From NCBI RefSeq assembly GCF_019890725.1, contig NZ_JAINZZ010000025.1, positions 1 through 64,000 of the forward strand: DNA of 64,000 bases. Direction: 5' to 3'. Numbering within the stretch: the first letter of the stretch is position 1; every line of letters starts with the position of its first letter. The notes beneath the pieces are model-generated. The model did not search any database. It was not told the DNA's origin and was given only the letters and a program-made list of their open reading frames with translations. The position numbers and the translations under genes are program-made. This document shows, one piece after another, positions 53,064 to 63,655 of this stretch. The stretch comes from Actinacidiphila acidipaludis (GTDB taxonomy: Bacteria > Actinomycetota > Actinomycetes > Streptomycetales > Streptomycetaceae).

Positions 53064-53786
53064 TCATGCGTGCCCCACAAGTCCCGCCCGGTGGGCGAGC
53101 ATCGCGGCCTGGACGCGGTTCTCCAGGCCCAGACGGGTGAGGATGCGGTTGACGCGGCTCTTGACGTTCGCCTCGGTGAGGCCGAGAGCCGCGGCGATGG
53201 CGGCGTTGGACATGCCGCGGGCGAGAAGGACGAGGACCTGGAGCTCGCGTTCGGTCAGGGCGCTCAGCGGACCCGGGTCGTCCGGGCCGCCCGACCCGTC
53301 CAGGGATTCCCCCTCGCCCCGCCCGGGGGCGGTGGGCAGCAGGGCGGCGGGCAGCGCCGTGACGGTGTCGATGAGGCGGCGCGTGACGCTCGGCGCGAGT
53401 ACCGGCTGTCCGCCCGCCGCCGTGCGGATCGCGTCGGCGAGTCGGTCCGGAGGGCTGTTCTTCAGCAGGAACCCGACCGCCCCGGCGCGCAGCGCGGCGT
53501 GCACGTACTCGTCCAGGTCGAACGTGGTGAGGACGAGGACGCGCGGAGCCGGTCCGGGCCCGGGCCAGCCGGTGGTGAGGCGCCGCGTTGCCTCGACCCC
53601 GGTCACGCCGGGCATCCGGACGTCCATGAGCACGACGTCCGGCCGGAGTTCGACAGCCCGGGCGACGGCCTGCTCCCCGTCGGCCGCCTCGCCGACGACC
53701 GACAGGTCGGCACGGCGCTCGACGACCAGCCGGAGCGCGGTGCGGACCATCTCCTGATCGTCGGCGAGAAGTACCCGTACGGTCAT
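53064..53786 (-). CDS. NarL/LuxR-type response regulator
   Basis: The 240-residue regulator has a receiver domain with acidic pocket DD at 9-10, phospho-acceptor Asp55 (VLMDVRMPG), Thr in LTTFD and Lys in FLLKNSPP. A C-terminal LuxR HTH (about 175-235) contains LTERELQVLVLLARGMSNAA and VKSRVNRILTRLGL. It overlaps the kinase gene by ATGA (53783-53786). A serine/glycine-rich linker of about 35 residues joins the domains, longer than usual. The probable target is the divergent Lnt-like gene, or a distant promoter. Confidence 0.92.
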   Translation of the reverse strand: MTVRVLLADDQEMVRTALRLVVERRADLSVVGEAADGEQAVARAVELRPDVVLMDVRMPGVTGVEATRRLTTGWPGPGPAPRVLVLTTFDLDEYVHAALRAGAVGFLLKNSPPDRLADAIRTAAGGQPVLAPSVTRRLIDTVTALPAALLPTAPGRGEGESLDGSGGPDDPGPLSALTERELQVLVLLARGMSNAAIAAALGLTEANVKSRVNRILTRLGLENRVQAAMLAHRAGLVGHA

Positions 53787-55051
53787 GGCTTCTGGCTCTC
53801 CTCCGCCGGTCGGGAGGCCCGCGCGAACATCACGGCGCGCACACGCCAGCCACCGTCCTCGCGCGGTCCGGTCCGCAGTATGCCGTCGAACGCCGCCACC
53901 CGTTCGCGCATGCCGACGAGTCCCCGGCCGCTGCCGGGGACGGCCCGATGGCCGGGCGGCGCCGGGTCGTTCTCGACCTCGATCGTGAGGTGAGTGCCGT
54001 CCCCGCGCACGAAGACCCGCACGCCGACGGGCCCGGCGTGCTTGACCGCGTTGGTCAGTGCTTCCTGGACGATCCGGTAACCCGAGACCAGCAGGCCGGT
54101 GGACACCCCGGTCCCGGCCCCGAGGTCCGACACGTACGTCACCCGGCAGCCCGCCGCCGTCGCCGCGCCGATGAGCGGTTCGAGATGGTCCGGGGACAGG
54201 GACGGTTCGGGCGCGAGTTCCTGCTCGCGGAACGACAGCAGTCCGAGGAGGCGGCGCATCTCGACGAGCGCGGTGTCGGCGGTCCGTGCGATCAGGCCGA
54301 CGCTCTTCCTTGCTTCCGCGACGGCGGCGGCCTGACCGGCGCAGGGGACGCCGTCCGGCGTGCCTTCCTCGGCCGCCCGCGCCAACAGGGCGATGGCGCT
54401 GACATGGTGGGCGACCACATCGTGCAGGTCCCGGGCGATGCGGGCCCGTTCGGTCAGCACCGCCTGCCGGGCGTTGCGCTCCTGTTCGGCCCGCAGACGC
54501 CGATTGAGGTCCCGCAGTCGTGCGGCGTCGGCGTCGATCCGGCGCCTGCCGTATCCCAGGATCCAGGCCAGGGTGAAGAAGAAGACGAACGTGGTGGTGC
54601 TGATCGGCTCCAGCGAGCCGGGGCGGGGGCTCTGCCAGTGCCCGGTGAGGGCGTCGGCGCAACTGGTGGACGCGAGACACAGCACCGTTGCCGGCAGACC
54701 GGCCGAGGCCGTCGCGTACCGGGCGACGCCGTACACGCCGATCATGAGCAGGAACGGCCCGGGTATCCGGCCGGGAATCGGGCTGAGCGCCTGGAAGACC
54801 GCGTAGAGGGCGGTCATCGCCGCCAGCACGGCGCAGGGACGCGTCCGCCGCCACAGCAGCGGAACGGTCTGCGTGCCCCACAGCACCACCCCCCAGGCGC
54901 CCGGCGCCGGGGAGCGGTCCAGCACCGTGGTCACGTCGAGGAGCGTGACGCCCCCGCCCAGGGCGACATCCGTCAGTCGCGGCCGGTCGGCCATCCATTG
55001 CCGCACGGCTCGTGGCGCGGCATCCGTCGCAGCGGTCATCTCCGTCGTCAC
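53783..55051 (-). CDS. Sensor histidine kinase (HisKA_3 type)
   Basis: The 422-residue kinase has about five membrane helices in the first 170 residues with little outside sequence, so it probably senses a membrane signal. The dimer helix holds His210 in RARIARDLHDVVAHHVSAIA. The ATPase domain has the N box ALTNAVKHAG and G box GSGRGLVGMRERV. The gene is translated ahead of the response regulator with a 4-base overlap. Start GTG 55051 or ATG 55039; neither has a strong ribosome site. Confidence 0.9.
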   Translation of the reverse strand: MTTEMTAATDAAPRAVRQWMADRPRLTDVALGGGVTLLDVTTVLDRSPAPGAWGVVLWGTQTVPLLWRRTRPCAVLAAMTALYAVFQALSPIPGRIPGPFLLMIGVYGVARYATASAGLPATVLCLASTSCADALTGHWQSPRPGSLEPISTTTFVFFFTLAWILGYGRRRIDADAARLRDLNRRLRAEQERNARQAVLTERARIARDLHDVVAHHVSAIALLARAAEEGTPDGVPCAGQAAAVAEARKSVGLIARTADTALVEMRRLLGLLSFREQELAPEPSLSPDHLEPLIGAATAAGCRVTYVSDLGAGTGVSTGLLVSGYRIVQEALTNAVKHAGPVGVRVFVRGDGTHLTIEVENDPAPPGHRAVPGSGRGLVGMRERVAAFDGILRTGPREDGGWRVRAVMFARASRPAEESQKP

Positions 55052-55070
55052 GCTAGAGGAAGAGAGGGCG

Positions 55071-55087
55071 TGACGGATCGTCCGTCA
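55071..55087. promoter_or_regulatory. Palindrome between the kinase and the Lnt-like gene
   Basis: TGACGGA-TCG-TCCGTCA is a perfect 17-base inverted repeat, 20 bases upstream of the kinase start and about 90 before the Lnt-like gene. It is the best candidate site for the response regulator. Confidence 0.55.
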
Positions 55088-55174
55088 GGCGCGCATCGAT
55101 AGTTGCGCGGCAGCCGGGAGGATCGGCACCTCGGCCGAGGCGCCTCGTGCCTGCGCGCTCCTAGCGTCCTCCGC

Positions 55175-56785
55175 ATGACCAGACTCCCCAACGCCCTTGG
55201 TGCACAGGCCAGTCCGACGGCAGCAGCGCGACGCGACACGACGACCGCCGGCAATCCGCCCGACGGCCCGGGACGGCCGGCACCCGCCGTCCGGCCACTG
55301 CTCCTGCTGCTCGGCACGGGCACGATGCTGTTCGCGGTGGGCGGTCGCTGGGACATCGCCGCCGCGGCGTGGATCTTCCCGGTGCTCCTGCTGCGCTACA
55401 CCCGTCTGAGTCGCGTGGCGACCGGAGCCCTGGGGATCTGGGCGGCGCACATCGCCGCCGCCTTCTTCTGGATCCAGGAGTCGGCGATCGGCCTCGGCCC
55501 GGTGACCGCGGTGGGCGCGGCCGCGCTGGCCGCCGTGCAGACCCTGCCGTTCCTGGCCGACGGACTGCTGGCCGGCCGGCTGCGGCCCGCACTGGCGGCC
55601 TGCGTCTTTCCGTCGGCCGTCGCGGGCGCCGAGTTCCTGATCGGCGTGGTGTCGCCGTTCGGCACGGCCTACGGTTCGCTGGCCGTCACCCAGTACGGTG
55701 ACCTGCCGCTCCTGCAGGTCGTCTCGGTCACCGGCTCCTGGGGGATCGGATTCCTGATCGCGTACTTCGCCAGTACCGTCAACCGGATCTGGGAACGGCC
55801 CTCGTGGCGTCCCGGCTTGGCCTACGGGGCGCTGGTGACGGCCGTGGTGCTCGCGGGCGGCGCCCGTCTCGCGTTCAGCCCGGCCTCGGTGACGACCGTC
55901 AGGGTCGCCGGGATCAGCCCCGGCCGAGCCGTGACCGCCCAACTCACCACCGCGCTCGGGCGGATCAGCGGCGGATCGGCGGGTGTCGCCGCCGCCCCCG
56001 CCCCGGCGGTGCAGCCGGCGATGACCGCCGTCGAGAACGACCTGCTGGCCTCCACCCGGCGGGAGGCCGCGGCTGGGGCGAAGATCGTGGTCTGGCCGGA
56101 GGAGGCCGTGAAGACGCAGGAGTCCCACGAGACCGCCGCCATCGCCGAAGCGCAGGACCAGGCCCGCAGCTCAGGCATCTATCTGGAGGTCGGGCTGCGC
56201 GTCTACAGCACGACCGGCCCGGCCTACGGCAAGGACGAGGCCGTCCTCGTCGACCCCCGCGGAAAGGTGCTGTGGACCTACCAGAAGGCCCACCCCATCC
56301 CCGGCTCGGAGAAGTTCACCCCCGGCGACGGCCGCGTACCCGTCGCCGACACCCCGTACGGCCGCCTCGCCGACGTCATCTGCTACGACGCCGACTTCCC
56401 CGCCATGATGCGGACCAGGACCGACATCATGCTCGTCCCCTCCCACGACTGGAAGGCCTACGGGGGCGCGCACACCATGAAGGCGAGCCTGCGGGCCATC
56501 GAGGGAGGCTACGCGGTGGTGCGCCAGGACGCGGACGGCGTCTCGACGGCGTACGACGACAAGGGCCGGGTCCTCGCCTCGACGGACTCCTTCACGACCG
56601 ACCGGCAGACCATGGTGGCGTATGTGCCGACGCGCGGCACCACCACGGTCTACGACCGGATCGGAGACCTCTTCGCCTGGCTCTGCCTGGCCGCGGTCGG
56701 CGCGCTCGCCGTCACGGCGCTGGTCCGTCGCCGGCACCCCGCATCACCGGTGCCCGTCACCGGGACCGGGCAGGCCGCGGACTGA
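55175..56785 (+). CDS. Apolipoprotein N-acyltransferase-like membrane amidase
   Basis: The 536-residue protein has an N-terminal membrane half with five to seven helices (about 40-235), then a carbon-nitrogen hydrolase domain (about 245-495), then one helix (about 510-530). The catalytic triad is Glu309 in VVWPEEAV, Lys371 in YQKAHPIPGSEKF and Cys403 in VICYDADFP. This is the layout of Lnt, which N-acylates lipoproteins. Unlike classical Lnt, the soluble part is short and the N-terminus has a charged leader of about 40 residues. Streptomyces have two Lnt copies and this may be an accessory one. Divergent from the two-component genes. No clear ribosome site. Confidence 0.75.
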   Translation: MTRLPNALGAQASPTAAARRDTTTAGNPPDGPGRPAPAVRPLLLLLGTGTMLFAVGGRWDIAAAAWIFPVLLLRYTRLSRVATGALGIWAAHIAAAFFWIQESAIGLGPVTAVGAAALAAVQTLPFLADGLLAGRLRPALAACVFPSAVAGAEFLIGVVSPFGTAYGSLAVTQYGDLPLLQVVSVTGSWGIGFLIAYFASTVNRIWERPSWRPGLAYGALVTAVVLAGGARLAFSPASVTTVRVAGISPGRAVTAQLTTALGRISGGSAGVAAAPAPAVQPAMTAVENDLLASTRREAAAGAKIVVWPEEAVKTQESHETAAIAEAQDQARSSGIYLEVGLRVYSTTGPAYGKDEAVLVDPRGKVLWTYQKAHPIPGSEKFTPGDGRVPVADTPYGRLADVICYDADFPAMMRTRTDIMLVPSHDWKAYGGAHTMKASLRAIEGGYAVVRQDADGVSTAYDDKGRVLASTDSFTTDRQTMVAYVPTRGTTTVYDRIGDLFAWLCLAAVGALAVTALVRRRHPASPVPVTGTGQAAD

Positions 56786-56800
56786 GGCGCGGGCCGGGGC

Positions 56801-57100
56801 CTAGAACGGCGGGCGGCCCTGGCCGTCGATCGCGATGCTCGGGTCGTCCTTGTCGACCCGCGTTCCTTCTTCCAGGCGGAACGCCGACTCACCGTGTTCG
56901 GTGCGCAGGGTCGCCGGCTCGACGCCGTCCCACAGCTGCCAGAAGTGGTCGGTACCCCGGTCGGGGCTCACCACACCGGCCCACTCCTCGCCGAGCCGGG
57001 TGCACATCGTCACCCTCAGCCGGGCGTGGACCGGGATCTCCTCGGTGCCGATGACGACGACGGCCGGGCCGTCGTACGGGGGTCGTGGTGTCGCGCTCAT
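56801..57100 (-). CDS. Small conserved protein, DUF4873-like
   Basis: The 99-residue protein has the pattern YDGPAVVVIGTEEIPVHARLRVTM near its start, as in DUF4873 domains that often accompany flavin monooxygenases. No monooxygenase gene is adjacent. Tail-to-tail with the Lnt-like gene, 15 bases apart. The function is unknown. ATG 57100. Confidence 0.6.
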   Translation of the reverse strand: MSATPRPPYDGPAVVVIGTEEIPVHARLRVTMCTRLGEEWAGVVSPDRGTDHFWQLWDGVEPATLRTEHGESAFRLEEGTRVDKDDPSIAIDGQGRPPF

Positions 57101-57204
57101 CTAACGATCGTGCGCCGTCGCGCGCGCACCCGCACGTCGAGCCCGCGATCTCGCCGGCGGGGCGGCCGGGGGTCGGCGTCAGCCCGACGCCGGCACTCCT
57201 CGTG

Positions 57205-58248
57205 TCAGGGCTTGACCAGGACCTTCAGGCTCCTGCGGTCGGCCATGTCCTGGTAGCCGGCAGGGACGCCGTCGAGGTCGGTGACGGCGTCGAAGACCCT
57301 GCCGGGCTCCATGGTGCCGTCGAGGATCCCGGGCATGAGTTCCTCGATGTAGGCGCGGACCGGTGCGGGTCCGCCGGCCAGCCGGATGTTGTGGCGGAAC
57401 AGGCTGCCGAAGCCGACCGGCGCTTCCTCGTACTGCGGGGCGCCGACCCGGCTGATCACGCCACCGGGGCGCACGATGCCGCAGGCCTGCTCGTAAGCGG
57501 GCATGGTGCCGACGGCCTCGATAACGACGTGGGCGCCGTGGCCGCCGGTCAGCGCGCGAACCGCGGCGACGCCCTCCTCGCCGCGGGCGGAGACGACGTC
57601 GGTGGCGCCGAAGGCGCGGCCGAGGTCGGTGCGTGCCGGGTGGCGGCCCATGAGGATGATCTGCTCCGCGCCCAGGCGTTGGGCGGACAGCACCGCGAGC
57701 AGGCCCACGGCGCCGTCCCCGATCACCGTGACGCGGGTGCGCTCGTTCACGCCGCCCACGACGGCGGCGTGGTAGCCGGTGCCGAAGACGTCGGAGAGCG
57801 TCAGCAGGGACGGGATGAGCGCGGAGTCCGCGGCGACGGGGAGCTTGACGAGGGTGCCGTCGGCCAGCGGGACGCGGACCGCTTGGGCCTGACCGCCCTC
57901 CTCCGCCTCGCCGTCCCAGAACCCGGCTTGCGGATTCGAGCAGGACGTGTGGAGGCCCTCGCGGCAGAACTCGCACGTGTTGTCCGAGATGGCGAACGGG
58001 GCGACCACCAGATCGCCGGGCTTGACGGTGGTCACCTCCGGGCCGGTGGCCTCGACGACGCCGAGGAACTCATGGCCCACGCGGGCCGGACCGTCCTCGG
58101 GCTTCATCGACGCGTAGGGCCACAGGTCGCTGCCGCAGATACAGGCCGCGGTGACACGCACCAGGGCGTCGGTGGGCTGCTTGATGACGGAGTCGGGGAC
58201 CTTCTCGACGCGGACGTCACCGGCGCCGTACATGAGGGTTGCGCGCAT
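57205..58248 (-). CDS. Zinc-dependent alcohol dehydrogenase (MDR family)
   Basis: The 347-residue medium-chain dehydrogenase has the catalytic zinc ligands Cys37 or Cys39 (AACICGSD) and His-Glu in RVGHEFLG. The structural-zinc loop reads SDNTCEFCREGLHTSC: only three Cys, with the first replaced by Asp. The nucleotide motif is VIGDGAVGLLAV (about 182). It oxidises alcohols or polyols with NAD(P). Its Gly/Ser-rich insertions are small. The substrate cannot be inferred. Confidence 0.87.
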   Translation of the reverse strand: MRATLMYGAGDVRVEKVPDSVIKQPTDALVRVTAACICGSDLWPYASMKPEDGPARVGHEFLGVVEATGPEVTTVKPGDLVVAPFAISDNTCEFCREGLHTSCSNPQAGFWDGEAEEGGQAQAVRVPLADGTLVKLPVAADSALIPSLLTLSDVFGTGYHAAVVGGVNERTRVTVIGDGAVGLLAVLSAQRLGAEQIILMGRHPARTDLGRAFGATDVVSARGEEGVAAVRALTGGHGAHVVIEAVGTMPAYEQACGIVRPGGVISRVGAPQYEEAPVGFGSLFRHNIRLAGGPAPVRAYIEELMPGILDGTMEPGRVFDAVTDLDGVPAGYQDMADRRSLKVLVKP

Positions 58249-58543
58249 GAGGTGCTCTCCCGTGCGGTGATCGTTGGGCGATGGTGCGGGTCACCGAGCC
58301 GGGTGCGACGGTGCTGGTCAGCGGCCGTGAGTGCGGACGCGTGCGACCCGGCGCGGATGTCTCCGGCTCACCCGGCGAGTGCCCCTCGGTCGTCCGCTGA
58401 ACCGCGGACCGCTGACCTGCCGCTCCCCGGACCCGTCCCACCCGCCTCCTGGGGGTCGGAAGCGGTGCCGGAAGCCCGCGACGGGGATCACCAGCGCCCG
58501 GTGGCGAGCTTCACGCATGACCGCCCGGCGGGGCGCTCCGCCG

Positions 58544-59050
58544 TCAGCCGTCCTCCTGGCCCAGCACGTATAGACGCGGGAGGTTCACCACGATCGCTTC
58601 CTGGGTGCTGCGGGCGATGACGACCACGGCCTCCTCGGAGGGATCCGGATTCTCCTCGCGGTGCGGTACGAACGGCGGGACGAAGACGTAGTCGCCGGGC
58701 CCGGTGCGCAGCCGCACCTCTTGCGGCCGAGGCCCGGATCCGTCGAGGAAGACGAACTCCGGGTGGCCGCTGACCACGTAGATGGCGGTCTCGGACTCGC
58801 CGTGGTGGTGGTCGGAGGAGGACGTGGACGGCGCGACATGGGTCTGGCCCATCCACAGCTTCTCCGACCCGGTGGTCCTCCCGCTGACGGCGGCGAACCT
58901 GCGCATGCCCTCGGTCTGGGCCGTGCCCGCGTCGAGCGCGTCAGCGCGGATGTGGTGCAGCCGGCTCCGCAGGGGAGTCCCCGACTGCCCTGCGGCACCG
59001 CCGAGATGCGGGTGGAAACCCTCGCCGGGATTGGTGGTCGGCTCGCTCAT
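58544..59050 (-). CDS. Cupin-domain protein
   Basis: The 168-residue protein has a single cupin barrel with HHHGESETAIYVVSGHPEFVF (motif 1, His and Glu metal ligands) and DYVFVPPFVPHREENP (motif 2, His ligand). It starts three bases after the stop of the YciI-type gene and is probably its operon partner. The product may bind a divalent metal and act as an isomerase or dioxygenase, but no reaction can be named. Confidence 0.85.
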   Translation of the reverse strand: MSEPTTNPGEGFHPHLGGAAGQSGTPLRSRLHHIRADALDAGTAQTEGMRRFAAVSGRTTGSEKLWMGQTHVAPSTSSSDHHHGESETAIYVVSGHPEFVFLDGSGPRPQEVRLRTGPGDYVFVPPFVPHREENPDPSEEAVVVIARSTQEAIVVNLPRLYVLGQEDG

Positions 59051-59053
59051 GGG

Positions 59054-59392
59054 TCAGGCGGCCGGGTCGTGCATGATCTCCCGGACCTCCTGGGCGCAGC
59101 GGCAGGCGGCAGCGAACTTGGCGGCCCATTTCAGCGCGTCCTCGCGTGAGGGCACATCGATGATCGAGAACCCGCCGATGACCGCCTTGGTCTCCGGGAA
59201 CGGGCCGTCGGCGACGGTCCCGTCGGTGGCCACGACGCTCGCCCGCTGGCTCTGCAGCCCGCCGCCGAAGACCCACACCCCGGCGTCCTTCGCCTCCCGC
59301 AGCACGGCGTGCGCGGCTTTGTCCACCTCGGGCAGATCCTCCTCGGGGAACGTCATCGCGCCGTCATCGAACGAGATCAGATACCGCGTCAT
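59054..59392 (-). CDS. YciI/DGPF-domain protein
   Basis: The 112-residue protein has the DGPF hallmark: MTRYLISFDDGAM, then VADGPFPETKAVIGGFSIID. These small ferredoxin-like-fold proteins are associated with ECF sigma factors or act as metal-free catalysts; no sigma factor gene is adjacent here. ATG 59392 has GAGGGAGCC upstream. The longer frame lacks the family start. Confidence 0.87.
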   Translation of the reverse strand: MTRYLISFDDGAMTFPEEDLPEVDKAAHAVLREAKDAGVWVFGGGLQSQRASVVATDGTVADGPFPETKAVIGGFSIIDVPSREDALKWAAKFAAACRCAQEVREIMHDPAA

Positions 59393-59503
59393 CCCTGGCT
59401 CCCTCGACCGTGGGCCCCTTCGGCCGCCTCTCACCCTACGGGCACGGTCTGACACGGCGGTGCGGCTTCGGTTGCGACACTCGGGGAGCCGGCCGTGGCC
59501 CTC

Positions 59504-60562
59504 CTACGCGTGCTCGGTGGGCGAACGGCCGCGGGAGCCGGCACGTGCGGGGCTGGGCAGTTCTCCCGAGCCGCGGGGGATCAGCGTGGTGGGCACGATC
59601 ACCGTCCGTGCGCGGGAACGGTCACCCCGGAGACGATCGAGGGCGGTCTTGCCCGCCGACTGGCCCATCGCCTTCGGGTCCTGGGCGATGACGGTGAGAG
59701 CGGGCTGCAGCGTCTCGGCCATCGGCACGTCGTCGAAGGCGACGACGGCCACGTCCCTCCGCCCGCGACGGGCCAGTTCGCTGACCACGCCGATGGTCAT
59801 GAAGTTGTTTCCCGTCAGCAACGCGCTGGGCGGGTCCTTGAGTTCGAGCAGCCGCGCGGTCTGTTCCGCCGCCTCCGCGGGATGGTGGGCGTCCGTCACC
59901 AGCTGCCGGCTGTACGGCAGAGAGGCGCTCACCAGCGCGTCCCGGTAGCCGGCCAGGCGCTCCCGCCGGGTGTAGAGCGCGGCCGGCACGTCGCCGACGA
60001 AGCCGATCCTGCGGTGGCCGGCGGCGATGAGGTGAGCCACTCCCTCCCGCGCGCCGGAGCGGTTGGAACTGACCACGGTGTCGCTGGTCAGGCCGTTGCC
60101 GGGGCGGTCGATGAAGATGACCGGCATACCGGCGGCGCGCGGCGCCTTCAGGTGCGCATGGTCGGCGCCCACCGAGGGCACCACCATCAGCACGCTCACC
60201 CGGCGGGCCATGAACGTCCGGGTCAGGGTGGCTTCGCGGTCCGCGTCGTCCTCGGAGGAACCCATGAGCAGCATCAGCCCGGTCTCGTGGACGACCTCCT
60301 CGATTCCGGCCGCCACAGCGCCGAAGAAGGGGTTGCTGAGATCGGGCACCACCAGGCCGACGGTCGTGTCGGCTCCGCCCGTACGGGTGCTGCGCGCCAT
60401 CAGGTTCGGCTGGAAGCCGAGTTTCTCGACGGCGGCCAGCACTCGCTTGCGTGTCTCCGCGGAGCTGGGGCCGTCCTCGTTGAGGACCCGGGAAACCGTC
60501 TTGGCGCTGACGCCCACCTCGCGGGCGACATCGGCGAGCGTGGGGCGGCGGAGGGGCCTCAT
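59504..60562 (-). CDS. LacI-family repressor of the sugar ABC operon
   Basis: The 352-residue repressor has the N-terminal LacI HTH (PTLADVAREVGVSAKTVSRVLN, about 7-28), the hinge, and a periplasmic-binding-type effector domain (VGLVVPDLSNPFFGAVAAGI, then IFIDRPGNGL and VAVVAFDDVPMAETLQPALT). The C-terminus has a Ser/Arg tail. It is transcribed last, after the ATPase gene, with a 78-base gap. The twin dyads upstream of the binding-protein gene (63656-63685) have the form expected of a LacI operator. ATG 60562 follows AAAGGTGG. Confidence 0.9.
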   Translation of the reverse strand: MRPLRRPTLADVAREVGVSAKTVSRVLNEDGPSSAETRKRVLAAVEKLGFQPNLMARSTRTGGADTTVGLVVPDLSNPFFGAVAAGIEEVVHETGLMLLMGSSEDDADREATLTRTFMARRVSVLMVVPSVGADHAHLKAPRAAGMPVIFIDRPGNGLTSDTVVSSNRSGAREGVAHLIAAGHRRIGFVGDVPAALYTRRERLAGYRDALVSASLPYSRQLVTDAHHPAEAAEQTARLLELKDPPSALLTGNNFMTIGVVSELARRGRRDVAVVAFDDVPMAETLQPALTVIAQDPKAMGQSAGKTALDRLRGDRSRARTVIVPTTLIPRGSGELPSPARAGSRGRSPTEHA

Positions 60563-60640
60563 GGACCACCTTTCTGCGTTACGGTCTCGGGCCCGGCGCG
60601 CGGGCACGCGCCGGGCCCGTGGTGCACGTGGGGGGCTGGG

Positions 60641-61563
<923 letters not shown>

Positions 61564-61567
<4 letters not shown>

Positions 61568-62559
61568 CGTGTCCTCTTCCGTGAGAGCTGGTCGACGGTG
61601 ACCGCGAGAATCACCAGGACGCCGGTGACGAGCGTCTGGTAGACGGATGAGACGCCCATGAGCTGCAGGCCGTTGCGGAAGACCCCGACGATGAGCACGC
61701 CGACGAACGTGCCGAGGACCGTGCCGCGTCCACCGAACAGACTGGTGCCTCCGAGCACGACCGCGGTGATGCTGTCGAGGTTCTCCGTCTGTCCGGCCTG
61801 CGGGTCGCCGACGCCGGTCCGTGACACCAGCAGCAGCGCGGCCACGCCGTAGACGAGCCCGGCCACCGCGTAGACGCCGACGGTCAGGCGGGTGACCCGG
61901 ATACCGCTCAGGCGCGCGCTCTCCGCGCTGTTGCCGAGCGCGTAGACGTGCCGTCCCCACCCGGTGCCGTTGAGCGCGTAGGCGAAGACGAGGAAGAGCG
62001 CGACCGTGACGAGCGACCCGTAGGTCACGTCCGTCCTGCCGAGCGGGAAGGTCCTGCCCAGCGCGGTGAGCGGGCCCGGCAGCCCGGTGACCGTCTGCTC
62101 GTCGGAGTAGATGTGGGTCAGCGCGAACGCGATGTTGAGCATGCCCAGGGTGACGATGAACGGCGGCAGCGGCACGAGCCGGACCAGCAGGCCGTTGACC
62201 AGCCCGAATCCGCCGCAGACCAGGATCCCGATCGCGATGGCCACGAGGGGCGGCAGGCCCGAGTCCACCGCGAGCTTGGCCAGCAGAATGCTGCCGAAGG
62301 CCATGACGGCGCCGCAGGACAGGTCGATACCCGCGGTCAGGATGATGAGCGTCTGGCCGATGGCGAGGGTGCCGACCACCATGACCTGCTGAAGGATCAG
62401 CGAGAAGTTCCCGCCGGACAGGAACTGGTCGGTGGACAGGGAGAAGAACACCGAGGCGAGGACCAGAGCGGCGAACGGACCCGCCGCCGGCGCGCTGAAC
62501 AGCCGGCGCGCGATCGCCGGCTCCTTCGCTCGGATCAGGGGCGTGGTGGAGGCAGTCAT
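61564..62559 (-). CDS. Sugar ABC transporter permease (FrcC-like, BPD_transp_2)
   Basis: The 331-residue permease has about 10 hydrophobic segments and the CUT2 signature near ILTAGIDLSCGAVMA. The cytoplasmic EAA-like coupling loop is in GNSAESARLSGIRV. ATG 62559 lies after AAGGAAG. Its 3' end is translationally coupled to the ATPase. It pairs with the lipoprotein upstream and imports a monosaccharide. Confidence 0.9.
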
Positions 62560-62602
62560 CAGCTTCCTTGTACGAAGGGGTCGAAGGAGGACGGGCCGGT
62601 GC

Positions 62603-63610
62603 TCAGCCCCAGCAGTTCTGCAGGCCGAAGCCGGTGTCCTTGGCGTCGATGCCCGTCTGCGGATGGTCGGTGATGAGGTTGACACCGGTGTCGGTGTATC
62701 CACTCGCCTTCGTGCCGGTCTTCCCGTACGCGGCCACCGCCTTGACGCCGTCGGCGGCCATCTTCAGCGGGTACTGCTGCGCCGTGGCCGCGATCCTGCC
62801 GTCCTTGACCGCCTGGACGCCGCTGCAGCCGCCGTCGATCGCGACGATCATGACGTCCTTCTCGCGGCCCTTGGCCTTGATCGCGGTGTAGGCGCCCAGC
62901 GCCGCCGGCTCGTTGATGGCGTAGACGAGGTTGATGTCGGGTGACTTCTGCAGGCAGGTCTCCATGGCGGCCTGACCCTTCGCCTGGTCGCCCCCGGTGT
63001 CCTGGGAGCAGACGATCGAGGGGTCGGAGTCGGAGACGCCGAAGCCCTTGACGAACCCGTTGTGCCGTTGGACGCCGACCGAGACCCCCGGCGCCAGGTC
63101 CATGGTGGCGATCTTCGCCTGCCTGCCCGCCATGGCGGCCTTGGCGTACGCGCCGATCAGCTCGCCGGCCTTCTCGTTGTCGGTGGCGAACAGGGCGTCG
63201 GCGGCGCTCTGCGGTTCCAGCGGCGTGTCCAGCGCGATCACCAGCACGCCCTTGGCACGGGCCTTCTGGATCGCGGGCACGATGGCCTTGGAGTCGCTCG
63301 GCGTGATGAGCACGCCCTTGACGCCGGCGGCGACCATGTTCTCCAGCGCGGTCACCTGCCCGCTGTTGTCGCCGTCGAACTTGCCGGCGGCCGTCATCAG
63401 CGAGACACCCTCGCTCTTGGCGGCCTGCTCGGCGCCCTGCTTCATCTTCACGAAGTACGGGTTGGTGTCGGTCTTCGTGATCAGCCCGACCTTGATCTTC
63501 CCGCCGTTGGAGGAGGACGAGCCCGAGCCCGAACCGGAACCGCACGCGGCCAGGGTCAGGGCGAGGCAGGTGAGGCCGGCGGCGACGAACGGACGAGATC
63601 TGCGGAACAT
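62603..63610 (-). CDS. Sugar-binding lipoprotein (FrcB-like, periplasmic-binding type 1)
   Basis: The 335-residue precursor has a lipobox LAAC with Cys23 as lipidation site and a Ser/Gly linker. The mature protein opens KVGLITKTDTNPYFVKMKQG, then has GVLITPSDSKAI and VIALDTPLEPQSAADALFATDN, the usual binding-site strands of ribose/fructose binding proteins. The late INEPAALGAYTAIKAKG and DGGCSG fit FrcB-type fructose binders best; ribose or a related sugar remains possible. ATG 63610 follows GGGAGAA. Confidence 0.88.
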   Translation of the reverse strand: MFRRSRPFVAAGLTCLALTLAACGSGSGSGSSSSNGGKIKVGLITKTDTNPYFVKMKQGAEQAAKSEGVSLMTAAGKFDGDNSGQVTALENMVAAGVKGVLITPSDSKAIVPAIQKARAKGVLVIALDTPLEPQSAADALFATDNEKAGELIGAYAKAAMAGRQAKIATMDLAPGVSVGVQRHNGFVKGFGVSDSDPSIVCSQDTGGDQAKGQAAMETCLQKSPDINLVYAINEPAALGAYTAIKAKGREKDVMIVAIDGGCSGVQAVKDGRIAATAQQYPLKMAADGVKAVAAYGKTGTKASGYTDTGVNLITDHPQTGIDAKDTGFGLQNCWG

Positions 63611-63655
63611 GGGTTCTCCCGGTGCGACAGACGGGCCGTGACGAGGGGTCAATGG

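Noticed and set aside
53787..54998. Long open frame on the minus strand running from within the kinase gene into the response regulator
   Set aside because: It is a shadow frame: the kinase reads in another frame with full domain match, and the response regulator starts at 53786 with its own ATG in the overlap.
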